A stretch of DNA of 64,000 nt from Pseudomonadota bacterium (GCA_023423895.1 JAFAER010000106.1:1-64000); one strand, 5' to 3'. Shown: positions 1-9,921, counted from the stretch's first letter. Translations and numbers: made by a program. The notes: generated from the letters alone by a model not told the origin.

Positions 1-1
1 C

Positions 2-868
2 GTCAAGCAGGTGAAGGCCGCCGAGGCCGCCGAGGAGGTCGCGAAGCACGCGGCCCGTCAGAAGTCGATCACCGCGGAGGCCGAGCTCGAGACGGCCGAC
101 AAGCTGGCGCGCGCGAAGATCCGTCTCGCCGAGGGTACCCAGGCCGAGACCGCCGCCGAGGGCCTGGCGAAGGCCCGCGTGAAGGAGGCCGACGCCGTCG
201 CGACGGAGAAGCTCGGCATGGTCGAGGCGCGCATCTCCCTCGAGAAGATGCAGTCTGCAGCGGCCGGCGAGGAGAAGCAGGGCCTCGCGAAGGTGAAGGT
301 GAAGGAGGCGGACGCGCAGGCCGTCGAGAAGCTCGGCATCGCGGAGGCCGCGGCGCTCCGGGAGAAGCTCGTGGCCGAGGCCTCGGGCGAGGAGCAGAAG
401 GGCCTCGCGCTCGCGAAGGTCACGCGCGAGAAGCTCGTCGCGGAAGCGGCGGGCATCGCCGAGAAGGCCACCTCGATGAAGGCGCTCGACGAGGCGAGCC
501 GCGAGCACGAGGAGTTCCGTCTGCGGCTCGAGAAGGAGAAGACGATCGAGCTCGAGACGATCCACGCCAAGACGAGCGTCGCCGAGGCGCAGGCGAAGAT
601 CCTCGCGCAGGCGTTCTCGAACGCGAAGTTCAACATCGTCGGCGGCGACGGCGCGTTCTTCGATCGCTTCGTCAAGGCGGTGAGCGTCGGACAGGCGATC
701 GACGGTGCGGTCGACTCGAGCCCGCACGTGAAGAGCCTGGTCGAGTCGGCGATGCGACCGGACGACGAAGCCGTCCTCGGGCTCGTCGAGAAGCTCCTCG
801 TGAACGATCCGGCGGCCACGGCGCGTCTCAAGGCGGCGCGCACGGGGCCGGCGGGCACGGGGGAGTGA
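2..868 (+). CDS. Flotillin-like (SPFH family) protein, C-terminal part, 5' truncated by window edge
   Basis: The reading frame is open from base 2, so the gene begins upstream and the N-terminal membrane and SPFH regions are not seen. What remains is an alanine/glutamate/lysine-rich coiled coil built from imperfect repeats of about 25 residues around K-E-A-D-A-x-A-x-E-K-L-G, followed by a short globular tail containing FNIVGGDGAFFDRF. Long EA-rich coiled coils of this kind are typical of the flotillin C-terminal half, which drives oligomerisation at membrane microdomains. It lies 121 bp upstream of the giant AAA ATPase on the same strand; flotillin/'DNA repair ATPase' pairs are, from memory, seen in other bacteria, so a joint function is likely. 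Another coiled-coil protein cannot be excluded because the diagnostic domain lies outside the window. Confidence 0.72.
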   Translation, partial: VKQVKAAEAAEEVAKHAARQKSITAEAELETADKLARAKIRLAEGTQAETAAEGLAKARVKEADAVATEKLGMVEARISLEKMQSAAAGEEKQGLAKVKVKEADAQAVEKLGIAEAAALREKLVAEASGEEQKGLALAKVTREKLVAEAAGIAEKATSMKALDEASREHEEFRLRLEKEKTIELETIHAKTSVAEAQAKILAQAFSNAKFNIVGGDGAFFDRFVKAVSVGQAIDGAVDSSPHVKSLVESAMRPDDEAVLGLVEKLLVNDPAATARLKAARTGPAGTGE

Positions 869-989
869 GGGGGGAGCAGGCTCCAGGCTCCGGGGCGGGC
901 CCGCGGGCTTTGGGCTTCCGGCCTTTTCCCAACGAGACGAGAGAGTGAACAGGAAGACCTTCGCCGCGTGGGGATAGGCGAGTTACGCG

Positions 990-3900
990 ATGACCTCTCA
1001 GATCGAGATCTCGAAGGCCCCCGGGGGCGCGCCTCCGCCGGCAAATGGCAACGGCAACGGCAACGGCAACGCCGGCGCGGCGGCCGCTGCGCTCGAGGGC
1101 GGAAGCTACGACGTGATTCGCAAGCGCCTGCTCGAGCAGGCGGCGGAGCTCGCTTCGAAGGCGGAAGCGCTCAACGAGAACCGGAAGAAGGTCTTCGGCG
1201 GCGCCGAGCTCGCGCTCATCGCCAACGAGCGGGTGCGGACGGAGCACAACTGCATCGCGCGCGATGTCGTCAGCGTCGCCGGGCACTTGCTCTTCGGCTT
1301 TCAGGTCTTCCTGGGGCTGAAGACGGAGACGAACGTCACGGACGTCTTCGCGTTCTACAAGTGCGAACGCAAGGACGGCTCCGACGAATGGGATCTCGGT
1401 CAACATCCGTTCGAAGGGCCGGGCGCATTCCTCGCCGACGAGGCGTTCGTGAAGGAGCTTCGCGATACGTTCAAGTACGCGAAGGACGCGCGGCTCCTCC
1501 GCCTCAAGCGAACGGACACGCGCCTCCTCGCGACGGTCCAGACCGGGGCGACGGCCAATGACGCGAAGGTTCTTCGCTGGGCGATCGACGCCGCCGGACG
1601 CGTCTCGTACATGGATGCGCGCGGCGACGAGGAGGCGAGGCCGCCGAGGCAGCACGACTTCGCGTGGACCCAGACGGGGCGCGAGGACCAAGTGCCCGGG
1701 CCGCATCCGCACGTGAACGTGCTCGATACGTGTTTCGTCGAGACCGTCGGGGGCGACCTCACGATCAAGATCGAGAACAACACGAAGGACGGTCGCGGGA
1801 TCTACCGCGAGCCGGTGGACGATCCGAACCAGACGCTCGACGACGGCGACATCGCCTACGCGAAGGTCGGCGACCTGATCCTCCTCCGCGTGAAGCCGTT
1901 CCGCGAAGCGAAGTACCGCTACCTCGTCTTCGATCCGCGAGCGAAGCGCGTGCTCCGCATCGACGCGATCGGCCAGGCCTGCCACGAGCTGCCCGAGGAC
2001 CACGGCATCGTGTTCCCGAGCGGCTACTACCTGAAGAGCGGGGAGCACAAGCTCTTCGACGGCGCGAGCGACGACCTGCAGTTCGAGCGCGTGACCCGTT
2101 CGCCGAACGGCGAGGACGTCCTCTACGTCTATCACCGGCGCGACGAAGGCGAATACGTGCTCCTTCCGTACAACGTGATCCGCAAGGAGATCGCGAGCCC
2201 GATCCGCTGCCACGGGTTCAGCCTGTTCGCGGACGGCACGATGGCCGTCTTCCGCGCCGTCGCCGAACCGACACGCGTGCACCCACTGCAGATCTGGCGG
2301 ACGCCGTTCAACACCGTCGAGAACGCTGCCGCGAGGCCGAAGGACGGGAGCTACCTCGCGAAGGTCGGCAACGCGGACCTCGTGCGAGGCATCTCCGACG
2401 CGCTCTCGCTTCGCAAGCTCGCGACGACCGAGCGCCCCACGCGGACGACGTACGAGGACCTCGTCGCCACGGTGACCCGCGCGATCGACACGCACTACTG
2501 GCTCGGACACGCGGAGGCGGGAGATCTCGCGAGCACGCTCCACGCGATCAAGAAAACCGCAGAGCTCGTCCTCGACGAGTTCGACAAGGTCGAGGCGATC
2601 GAGAAGCGCGCGAACGAGGCGCTCGAGCAGGCGACGGCCGCGCAGAAGGAGCTCCTCGTCAAGGTCCGGCCGGACGATCTGCACGTCGTCGAGGACTACC
2701 TCCGGGCGCTGACGACGCTCCGCCATCAGCGCGGGCACCTGATCAGCCTCAAGGACCTACGCGGGATCGACGTCCACGCCCTTGCCGGTCTCGAGAAGCA
2801 GCTCGTCGAGCGCTTCGACGAGGTGAGCAAGGCGTGCGTCGATTTCTTCCTGAAAGACGACGCGTTCAAGCCACTCGTCGAGCGGCTCGATGTGGCCGTC
2901 GAGAAGATCGAGCACGTCACGAAGGCGACCGAGCTCGTGCCGTTCGGCGAGGAGCTCGACGTGATCCAGCAGGGACTCACGCTTCTCGCGGAGGTCACCG
3001 GCTCGCTCAAGATCGACGACGCGACCGCACGGACGCGCATCCTCGAAGGCGTCAGCGCAGCGTTCTCGCACCAGAACCGCGCGCGCGCGATCTGGCAGGC
3101 GAAGAAGAAGGAGGTGTCGGGCAACGAGGCGCGGGCCGAGTTTGCAGCGCAGTTCCGGCTCTTCGGGCAGGCGGTCACCGGGGCCGTCGCCTTGTGTGAC
3201 ACCCCCGAGAAGTGCGACGAGCAGCTCTCGAGGCTGCTGCTCGGGCTCGAAGAGCTCGAAGGCAAGTTCGGCGACCTCGACGAGTTCACCGCCGAGCTCA
3301 CAGCCAAACGTGAAGAGGTGAACGACGCGATCGGCGCGAAGCGACAGCAGCTTCTCGACGAGAGGCACCGGCGCGCGCAGAACCTCATGACTGCCGCCGA
3401 TCGCATCCTCTCCGGCGTCGCGCGCCGTGCGAGCACCTTCAAGACACCCGACGAGCTGAACGCGTACTTCGCGTCCGACGCGATGGTGTTGAAGCTCGCC
3501 GACGTCGAGGGACAGCTCCGGTCGCTAGGCGACAGCGTGCGTGCTGACGAGGTCGCGTCTCGCATCAAGTCCGCGCGACAAGACGCGCTCCGAGCGTTGC
3601 GCGACAAGACGGACCTGTTCGACGGCGACGAAAACGTCATCAAGCTGGGAGAGCACCGCTTCAGCGTCCACACGCAGCCGCTCGAGCTCGTGCTCGTGCC
3701 GCGCGGCGGTGTGATGACCCTCCACATCACCGGCACGGACTTCTTCGAGGAGATCGACGATCCGGACCTCGCAGCGGCGAAGGACCTGTGGGACCAGACG
3801 TTGCCGAACGAGTCCGCAGAGGTCTATCGAGGCGAGTTCCTCGCGGCCTCGATGCTCCTCGACGCCGAGGAAGCCAAGGGCGGGCTCGGCCTCACGATCG

Positions 3901-6764
3901 ACACCCTCACCAGCGCGGCACACGGCGGAACGCTCGTCCAGGTCGTGCGCGCGTACGCGCAAGATCGTCTCGACGAGGGTTACGAGCGAGGCATCCACGA
4001 CGCCGACGCTGCGCTCATCCTGGAGAAGCTCCTGAATCTCCGCGCGAGCGCGGGGCTGCTCCGCTTCTCGGCCGACGCGCGCGCGCTCGCGATCCTGTGG
4101 CTCGTGTCGATGGCGGCCGACGCGAAGAAGGTGCTGCATGCGCGCGCCCGGAGCCTCGGGCGTCTTCGCATCGAGACGCAGCACGCGGCAGCTCAGGCCG
4201 AGCTCGCCAGGGAGATCGAGCCGGCCATCGCGGAGCACACGAAGGCGCTCGGCCTGACGGTCACGCGGGGTGAAGTGTCGAGCGCGGCGCGCTATCTCGT
4301 CCTCGAGCTCGAAAGCGAGCGGCTCCGTCTCGTGGCGAGCGCCGCGGCCGAGGAGCTGCGGCGCGGTCTGCTCGCGTTCCTGGACGAGTCCGGCAGCCGG
4401 CGTGCGTTCGAAGACGAGCTCCGCGCGCTCGAGGGGCACATGCCCGAGCGGCTCGGCGTGGCGCTCGCTTACACGACCGCGTTCGTCTCTGCGAGCAAGC
4501 GCGACGACGCGAGACCGTTCGTTCGTGAGGCAGCAGTGATGCTCGTCACCGACGGTGCGGGCGGCGCCCGTATCGAGCGCGAGCCGAGCGCGGCGGTGGT
4601 CGAGACGCAGGTGGACGGCCTCCTTGGCGCGCATCCGCGCATCCAGAACCGATCGATGCGGCTCGCGATCGACGAGACGCTCTCGCGGCTCGTTCCGTTC
4701 ATCACCGAAGCGGCACCGCGCTTTCGTGCTTTCCGCAAGCTGAAGGTCGACATCGTCGAGCGAGAGCGGAAGCGCCTCCGGATGAGCGAGTTCACGCCAC
4801 GAGTGCTCACGTCCTTCGTGCGCAACCGGCTGATCGACCAGGTGTACCTGCCGCTCGTCGGCGCGAACCTCGCCAAGCAGATCGGATCCGTCGGCGCGAA
4901 GAAGCGCACCGACCTGATGGGCATGCTCCTCCTCGTCTCGCCGCCCGGTTACGGCAAGACGACGCTGATGGAGTACATCGCGAGCAAGCTCGGTCTCGTG
5001 TTCATGAAAGTGAACGGACCGGCGCTCGGCCATGACGTCACCTCGCTCGATCCGAAGGAGGCGAAGAGCAGCACCGCGCGTCAGGAGGTCGAGAAGATCA
5101 ACCTCGCGTTCGAGATGGGCAACAACGTGATGCTCTACCTCGACGACATCCAGCACACGAGCTCGGAGCTCCTCCAGAAGTTCATCTCGCTCTGCGACGG
5201 ACAGCGGCGCGTCGAGGGCGTCTGGAAGGGACAGACGCGCACGTACGACCTTCGCGGGAAGAAGTTCTGCGTCGTGATGGCGGGCAACCCGTACACCGAG
5301 TCCGGCGCGCGCTTCCAGATCCCGGACATGCTCGCGAACCGCGCCGATACGTACAACCTCGGCGACATCCTCGGCGGCCAGCAGGACCTCTTCGCGTCGA
5401 GCTACATCGAGAACTCGCTCACGTCGAACCCGGCGCTCGCGCCGCTCGCGACGCGTGAGCCGGGCGACGTCCAGAAGCTCGTACGCATGGCGAAGGGCGA
5501 GGACGTTCCGCTCACCGAGCTCTCGCACGGCTATTCCGCTGCCGAGGTGGAGGAGATCCTCGCGGTGCTCCGGCGGATGATGAAGATCCAGGCGCTGCTG
5601 CTGGACGTCAACCAGGAGTACATCCGCTCGGCCTCGCAGGAGGACGCGTACCGCACGGAGCCGCCGTTCAAGCTTCAGGGCAGCTACCGCAACATGAACA
5701 AGCTCGCCGAGAAGGTCGTCGCGGCGATGAACGAAGCGGAAACAGAGCAGCTCATCGACGACCACTACGCGAGCGAGTCGCAGACCCTGACGACTGGCGC
5801 AGAGCAAAACCTCCTCAAGCTCGCGGAGCTGCGCGGTCGGATGACCGACGTCCAGAAGGCGCGATGGAAGGAGATCAAGGACGCCTACGTCCGGACGGGG
5901 CGGGCAGGGAAGAAGGGCGACGATCCCGTTGCGCGTGTCACCGGGGCGCTCTCGGGAGTCGACGAGCAGCTCCAGCGCATCCGCGAGACGATCGCGCACG
6001 CGTCGATCGCCGCGGCGTCCGCGGCTTCGTCGAAGACGAGCGACACCGAGGCCTTGGCGCCGGTGCTCGAGCGGATGCAGCAAGCGCTCGCGAAGCCGCC
6101 GCGCGTCGAGCTGCGGATCGACGATGGCAGCGCCGCGGCGGCCGTCGCGGTGGTGAACGTCGTTCGCGAGCACACGGCAGCGTTCCAGCGTGTCATCGCG
6201 AGCCTCACGGAGCTCGCCAAGCGGGCTCAAGACGTGCCTGTCCCTGCGCCCGGCGCGCTGCCTCCCCCGCGCGTGCCGGAGCGTCCGACGAATCCCGGCT
6301 TCCCCGCGCCGCCGTCGCTTCCGCGCAACGCAGGTGCGACGACGCCTCCGCCGCCGGGCAGCCTCGTGGACATGAGGCTCGAGGAGCTCGTCGGCGCGGT
6401 GAAACGTCTCGAGCAGCGCCTCGCGACGCTGTCGACGGCGCTGCCCCGATTCACCGTCGTGCTCGATGCCTCGAGCCCGAGCACGTTCTGGCGGAGCATG
6501 GACGGCGAAGACGTCGTGCGCCACGGAGGCGTGTTCGTCGCGACGTACGCGAAGCTGCCGCCGCTCGGTGCGATCCTCGCGCTCGACCTCGAGCTCCCGG
6601 GCGGCGTCCGCGCCGAGTGCCAGGCACAGGTGGCCTGGGTGCAGGAACATCTGAGCGACGAATCTCCCGCAGGGTTCGGCGCAAAGCTCGTGAGCCCCTC
6701 GGGAGATCTGTGCGCGATGATCGCGCAGTTCGTCCGCTACCGCGAGCCGCTCGTCCGCGAGTGA
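990..6764 (+). CDS. Giant AAA-type ATPase ('DNA repair ATPase' family) with C-terminal PilZ-like domain
   Basis: A 1924-residue cytoplasmic protein. After a low-complexity NGNGNGN leader comes a large region of unknown fold, then long helical/coiled-coil stretches between about residues 520 and 900. The ATPase core has a P-loop SPPGYGKTT near residue 1317, a Walker B-like VMLYLDDIQ near 1379 and a sensor-like VVMAGNPYTESG near 1425. A Pro-rich linker (about 1750-1800) leads to roughly 100 residues (about 1821-1924) with the pattern of the myxobacterial PilZ-like family (GGVFVAT...GFGAKL). The overall plan matches proteins annotated 'DNA repair ATPase', a name not backed, to my knowledge, by firm biochemistry. 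The start at 990 is the first ATG after a weak purine stretch. The PilZ-like tail suggests input from cyclic di-GMP or a protein partner, but this is inference. Confidence 0.8.
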   Translation: MTSQIEISKAPGGAPPPANGNGNGNGNAGAAAAALEGGSYDVIRKRLLEQAAELASKAEALNENRKKVFGGAELALIANERVRTEHNCIARDVVSVAGHLLFGFQVFLGLKTETNVTDVFAFYKCERKDGSDEWDLGQHPFEGPGAFLADEAFVKELRDTFKYAKDARLLRLKRTDTRLLATVQTGATANDAKVLRWAIDAAGRVSYMDARGDEEARPPRQHDFAWTQTGREDQVPGPHPHVNVLDTCFVETVGGDLTIKIENNTKDGRGIYREPVDDPNQTLDDGDIAYAKVGDLILLRVKPFREAKYRYLVFDPRAKRVLRIDAIGQACHELPEDHGIVFPSGYYLKSGEHKLFDGASDDLQFERVTRSPNGEDVLYVYHRRDEGEYVLLPYNVIRKEIASPIRCHGFSLFADGTMAVFRAVAEPTRVHPLQIWRTPFNTVENAAARPKDGSYLAKVGNADLVRGISDALSLRKLATTERPTRTTYEDLVATVTRAIDTHYWLGHAEAGDLASTLHAIKKTAELVLDEFDKVEAIEKRANEALEQATAAQKELLVKVRPDDLHVVEDYLRALTTLRHQRGHLISLKDLRGIDVHALAGLEKQLVERFDEVSKACVDFFLKDDAFKPLVERLDVAVEKIEHVTKATELVPFGEELDVIQQGLTLLAEVTGSLKIDDATARTRILEGVSAAFSHQNRARAIWQAKKKEVSGNEARAEFAAQFRLFGQAVTGAVALCDTPEKCDEQLSRLLLGLEELEGKFGDLDEFTAELTAKREEVNDAIGAKRQQLLDERHRRAQNLMTAADRILSGVARRASTFKTPDELNAYFASDAMVLKLADVEGQLRSLGDSVRADEVASRIKSARQDALRALRDKTDLFDGDENVIKLGEHRFSVHTQPLELVLVPRGGVMTLHITGTDFFEEIDDPDLAAAKDLWDQTLPNESAEVYRGEFLAASMLLDAEEAKGGLGLTIDTLTSAAHGGTLVQVVRAYAQDRLDEGYERGIHDADAALILEKLLNLRASAGLLRFSADARALAILWLVSMAADAKKVLHARARSLGRLRIETQHAAAQAELAREIEPAIAEHTKALGLTVTRGEVSSAARYLVLELESERLRLVASAAAEELRRGLLAFLDESGSRRAFEDELRALEGHMPERLGVALAYTTAFVSASKRDDARPFVREAAVMLVTDGAGGARIEREPSAAVVETQVDGLLGAHPRIQNRSMRLAIDETLSRLVPFITEAAPRFRAFRKLKVDIVERERKRLRMSEFTPRVLTSFVRNRLIDQVYLPLVGANLAKQIGSVGAKKRTDLMGMLLLVSPPGYGKTTLMEYIASKLGLVFMKVNGPALGHDVTSLDPKEAKSSTARQEVEKINLAFEMGNNVMLYLDDIQHTSSELLQKFISLCDGQRRVEGVWKGQTRTYDLRGKKFCVVMAGNPYTESGARFQIPDMLANRADTYNLGDILGGQQDLFASSYIENSLTSNPALAPLATREPGDVQKLVRMAKGEDVPLTELSHGYSAAEVEEILAVLRRMMKIQALLLDVNQEYIRSASQEDAYRTEPPFKLQGSYRNMNKLAEKVVAAMNEAETEQLIDDHYASESQTLTTGAEQNLLKLAELRGRMTDVQKARWKEIKDAYVRTGRAGKKGDDPVARVTGALSGVDEQLQRIRETIAHASIAAASAASSKTSDTEALAPVLERMQQALAKPPRVELRIDDGSAAAAVAVVNVVREHTAAFQRVIASLTELAKRAQDVPVPAPGALPPPRVPERPTNPGFPAPPSLPRNAGATTPPPPGSLVDMRLEELVGAVKRLEQRLATLSTALPRFTVVLDASSPSTFWRSMDGEDVVRHGGVFVATYAKLPPLGAILALDLELPGGVRAECQAQVAWVQEHLSDESPAGFGAKLVSPSGDLCAMIAQFVRYREPLVRE

Positions 6765-6847
6765 AATGCGCGTCGCGTGCCGCAGGCGGCACGTGCGCCT
6801 GCAGGAAGGAGGCACGCGCGCTGCAGTGGAGCCTGGCGGAGGTAATC

Positions 6848-7042
6848 ATGTTCAAGAAGCTTCTCGTGCTCCTCGGTCTTCGCCACGCCCCCACGCCCGT
6901 TCGCAGCTACCTCGTCGCGTCGAGCGCCGTCGGCGCTGTTCCGGCTGCGCTGTTCCTCGCGTGGAAGTATCGAGGAAAGATCGCGCCGATGCTGCGTCGC
7001 GCCACGCCTCAGCGGTCGGCGACGGTTCAGCCCGCGATGTAG
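6848..7042 (+). CDS. Small membrane protein, 64 residues
   Basis: The ATG at 6848 is preceded by a very good ribosome binding site (GGAGG, 4 nt spacing). The 64-residue product has a basic N-terminus (MFKKLL), one predicted membrane-spanning segment (YLVASSAVGAVPAALFLAWKY) and a basic C-terminal tail. It lies 83 bp downstream of the giant ATPase on the same strand and may be cotranscribed, acting as a membrane anchor or partner for the flotillin/ATPase pair. No family recognised. Confidence 0.62.
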   Translation: MFKKLLVLLGLRHAPTPVRSYLVASSAVGAVPAALFLAWKYRGKIAPMLRRATPQRSATVQPAM

Positions 7043-7109
7043 CGTGAGCCCGAGTGGCGGCGCGCCGTTGGTGCTTGCGGTGCCTGGAGCGCCGCCGTAA
7101 GAAGGCTGC

Positions 7110-7667
7110 GTGGTCAAGTCGAGCTCGTGGATCGTTTCGGGAATGGTCGCCTGCGCGACGCTGGTGGCCCTCGTGCCGATGCCCGCGTGCAACGACAGCA
7201 AGGGCTACCACGAGCCTTCGTCCACGCTCCGCATCGTGAGTGTGACCGGCCCGAAGGACAACGCTCTCACGTGCGACTCGCGTGCGAACACCGGCGCCTG
7301 CCCATTCTCGGTCAACGTGACGTTTCGCCTTCCGGCGGAGCAGTTCGTCTGGAAGGCGTACGTTCGCTTCCAGGGAGACGGTGACGATGTCGGGGTGGAC
7401 CGCGCGTTCGACGTCGTCGGGCTGAACGACGCGGGTGCGAGCGGTCGCGTCTTTGGTGCGGGGCCCGAGACGGACGTGGCGGTGCGCATCGATACCGCGG
7501 TGCCGCCGACGGTCCTGGGCACGAACACGCAGCTCACGTATTCGGTTCGCATGGTGACCGGGGCCGGCGACGAATCGACCGAGGCCACGCTGAAGCTCAC
7601 CGTCCAGGAGCCCCTCCGCGAGCAGGACGGCGGGGCGACCGACGGTGGCGACGCCGACGCGACGTGA
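7110..7667 (+). CDS. Secreted or lipoprotein-like hypothetical protein
   Basis: A 185-residue product with a GTG start, a hydrophobic N-terminal segment ending in PMPACN (a weak lipobox; Cys near residue 27) and an extracytoplasmic-looking body of alternating hydrophobic residues consistent with beta-structure (VTFRLPAEQFVWKAYVRF). The C-terminus is a Gly/Asp-rich tail (DGGATDGGDADA) of the type common at the ends and linkers of myxobacterial lipoproteins. An internal ATG at 7143 would remove most of the N-region of the signal peptide and is less likely. Function unknown; it ends 21 bp before the convergent MATE gene. Confidence 0.6.
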   Translation: MVKSSSWIVSGMVACATLVALVPMPACNDSKGYHEPSSTLRIVSVTGPKDNALTCDSRANTGACPFSVNVTFRLPAEQFVWKAYVRFQGDGDDVGVDRAFDVVGLNDAGASGRVFGAGPETDVAVRIDTAVPPTVLGTNTQLTYSVRMVTGAGDESTEATLKLTVQEPLREQDGGATDGGDADAT

Positions 7668-7688
7668 GCGTCCGCGCGCGGGAGGCGT

Positions 7689-9095
7689 TCAGGCGATCTT
7701 CTTCGTCTTCCAGCGGCCGCGCCTGAACAGCGCCCAGCTCACGAGCGACTGCGCCGAGTAGGCGACGGTGATCGCCAAGAAGACCCCGCGCGGGCCGAAC
7801 CCAAAGCTCGTGGCGAGGGCGTACGCGATCGGGATCTTCACGAACCAGAAACATCCCAGGTTCACGAGCATCGGCGTGACCGTGTCGCCGGCGCCGTTGA
7901 AGGCCTGGAGCATGACCATCCCGTAGGCGAAGACGATGAAGCCGAGAGCCACGATCCGGAGGCACTCGGCGCCGTACGAAGCGACGTCCGCATCGTGCGT
8001 GAAGAGGCTCACGATGACGTGTGCGAGCACCGCGAACAGAAGGCCGATGCTCCCGAGGAACATGACGTTGTACCGTCCGATGGTCCGGACGGACCGCTCG
8101 GCGCGGTCGGGTTGGGCCGCGCCGAGGTTCTGGCCCACGAGTGTCGCCGCGGCGTTCGCCAGGCCCCACGCGGGCAACAGCGCGAAGATCGCGACGCGCA
8201 TCGCGATCGTGTAGCCGGCGAGCGCATGGCTTCCGAACGACGAGAGGATCCGGACGAGACCGAGCCAGCTTGCGGTCTCGATGAGGACCTGGAGGCTCGC
8301 CGTCGACGAGAGCCTCAGAACCTCGACGATGATCTTCGGACGTGGTCGGAGGTGCCGCGCCTCGATCGCGAGGCGCCCACGACCTCGCTTCAGCATCAGC
8401 ACCTGATAGCCGACGCCGACGCCGCGGCTCAGCGTGGTCGCGACGGCGGCGCCCGCCACTCCCATCTTCGGGAATGGGCCCAACCCGAAGATGAAACACG
8501 GCGCGAGCACGATGTTGAGTCCGTTCGCGAGCCACAAGGCGCGCATCGCGACCGCCGCGTCACCGGCGCTCCGGAACACGGCATTCACGACGAAGAGGAG
8601 GAAGATCGTGACGCTCCCGCCCAGCATCACCGCCGTGTATCCAGTTCCCGCCGCGACGACGCTGGGCGTCGCGCCCATCGCAGCGAGCAGGTGCGAGGAC
8701 AGCGCGATCCCCACCGCACCGAGCGCCGTCGCGCCGAGGAGCGAGAGCAGGATCACCTGGCCGGCCGCCGTGGCGGCGCCGTCGAGATCCTTCTCGCCGG
8801 TCTTGCGCGCGACTATCGCGGTCGCACCTGCCGACAGGCCCATCGCGAGTGTGTAGACGAGCGAGAGCATCGACTCGGTGAGACCGACCGTCGCGACGGC
8901 ATCCGATCCGAGCTTCGAGACGAAGAAGATGTCGACGACCGCGAACAGCGACTCCATCGACATCTCGAGGACCATCGGGATCGCGAGGAGCAGCACCGAC
9001 CGCTGGATGGGAACGGACGTCAGATCCTGCTCGGTGCCGCGAAGCGCGTCGCGGACGGTGCTCCAGAAGGTCGGTGTCGCAGGCGACTCGGACAC
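7689..9095 (-). CDS. MATE family multidrug/cation antiporter
   Basis: A 468-residue inner-membrane protein with about twelve hydrophobic segments in two similar halves, the normal size and plan for the multidrug and toxic compound extrusion family. Family-typical stretches include IPMVLEMSMESLFAVVDIFF in the first helix, LGSDAVATVGL, and TLVGQNLGAAQPDRAERSVR after the start of the second half. Members export cationic drugs or secondary metabolites using a Na+ or H+ gradient; the substrate cannot be told. Its gene is separated from the biosynthetic cluster by more than 12 kb, so a link to that product is not supported. Confidence 0.93.
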   Translation of the reverse strand: MSESPATPTFWSTVRDALRGTEQDLTSVPIQRSVLLLAIPMVLEMSMESLFAVVDIFFVSKLGSDAVATVGLTESMLSLVYTLAMGLSAGATAIVARKTGEKDLDGAATAAGQVILLSLLGATALGAVGIALSSHLLAAMGATPSVVAAGTGYTAVMLGGSVTIFLLFVVNAVFRSAGDAAVAMRALWLANGLNIVLAPCFIFGLGPFPKMGVAGAAVATTLSRGVGVGYQVLMLKRGRGRLAIEARHLRPRPKIIVEVLRLSSTASLQVLIETASWLGLVRILSSFGSHALAGYTIAMRVAIFALLPAWGLANAAATLVGQNLGAAQPDRAERSVRTIGRYNVMFLGSIGLLFAVLAHVIVSLFTHDADVASYGAECLRIVALGFIVFAYGMVMLQAFNGAGDTVTPMLVNLGCFWFVKIPIAYALATSFGFGPRGVFLAITVAYSAQSLVSWALFRRGRWKTKKIA

Positions 9096-9174
9096 GGCGC
9101 AGACGCTATACCTCGACCCGAGCGCAGGAGCTCAGGACTTCGACGTACACGCTCGCGCGGCGAAGGCGGCGAGC

Positions 9175-9921
9175 TTACGGTTCTGCTCGCTCGACAGGCC
9201 GCCAGATCGGTAGCGCGCGCGGGGGCGGCCGACCTTCGAGCAGCTCGTGCGGACCGAACTTGCCCTTGTAGGCGAGCGACGCGCATCCCTCGACGCGATA
9301 GCCGAGATAGACGTGGGCGAGGCCGCGAGCGCGGGCTTCCTCGACGAGCATGACGATGTGCGCCGTTCCGAGCGACGACGGCGCGTGCTCCGGGTCCCAG
9401 AAGAAGTAAACGGCCGAGAGCGACACGTCGGTGTCGTCCACGATGCCCAGACCGACGAGCCGATGGCCTTCGTCCGGATCGCGGAACGTGACCTCGCGCA
9501 CGCATGGATGCTCGAAGGCGAAGTCGAACGCGTATCGCTCCGCGTCGAGAGGGCTCTCGCCCCATCCACGGGACTGCTCGCGCTGGGCATGCCAGCGCGC
9601 GTACAGCTCGAGGCGCTCGTCGTCGATGACGGGGCGCCCGACCGTCCGGATCAGCCGGGCTGCGTTCTTCCGGGCGCGTCGCTGGCTCTTGCTCGGCCGA
9701 AACGTCGTCGCGGGGATCCGCAGCGTGACGCATTCACCGCAATCGGCGCACGCGGGTCGGAAGTAAACGGGACCGAACCGGCGCCACCCGCGTTCGAGCA
9801 TCGACTCGAGCTCGTCCGGGCTCACGTCGACGAGAAGCCGCATCTCGAGCGACGCCTGCCTCTCCGGAAGGTAGATGCAGGCGTGCGGCGGCTCCTTGAT
9901 GTGCTGGAGAAGCCTGGCCAA
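9175..9921 (-). CDS. bpt: N-end rule aminoacyl-tRNA-protein transferase (Bpt/Ate family)
   Basis: A 248-residue cytoplasmic enzyme that would attach Leu (or Arg) from charged tRNA to proteins with N-terminal Asp/Glu, marking them for ClpS/ClpAP. The N-terminus MARLLQHIKEPPHACIYLP, the Cys set C15/C58/C61/C64 (PACADCGEC) and the C-terminal RVEGCASLAYKGKFGPHE are family signatures. The frame begins with a TTG at 9921 directly after an in-frame stop; that start is chosen because MARLLQ is where homologues begin, whereas the next in-frame ATG would remove C15. It is divergent from the deacetylase gene. Leu versus Arg specificity cannot be decided from sequence; Leu is the usual bacterial case. 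Confidence 0.9.
   Translation of the reverse strand: MARLLQHIKEPPHACIYLPERQASLEMRLLVDVSPDELESMLERGWRRFGPVYFRPACADCGECVTLRIPATTFRPSKSQRRARKNAARLIRTVGRPVIDDERLELYARWHAQREQSRGWGESPLDAERYAFDFAFEHPCVREVTFRDPDEGHRLVGLGIVDDTDVSLSAVYFFWDPEHAPSSLGTAHIVMLVEEARARGLAHVYLGYRVEGCASLAYKGKFGPHELLEGRPPPRALPIWRPVERAEP

Noticed and set aside
828..2738. 636-codon minus-strand ORF
   Set aside because: Shadow of the ATPase gene: Arg/Glu/Val-rich with no recognisable domain or signal peptide.
3525..6815. 1096-codon minus-strand ORF opposite the giant ATPase
   Set aside because: Arg/Glu/His-rich composition and no domain; it mirrors codon-position bias of the high-GC plus-strand gene, which has clear ATPase motifs.
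7689..9095. MATE exporter as a part of the prenyltransferase cluster
   Set aside because: It is more than 12 kb from the cluster with unrelated genes between.
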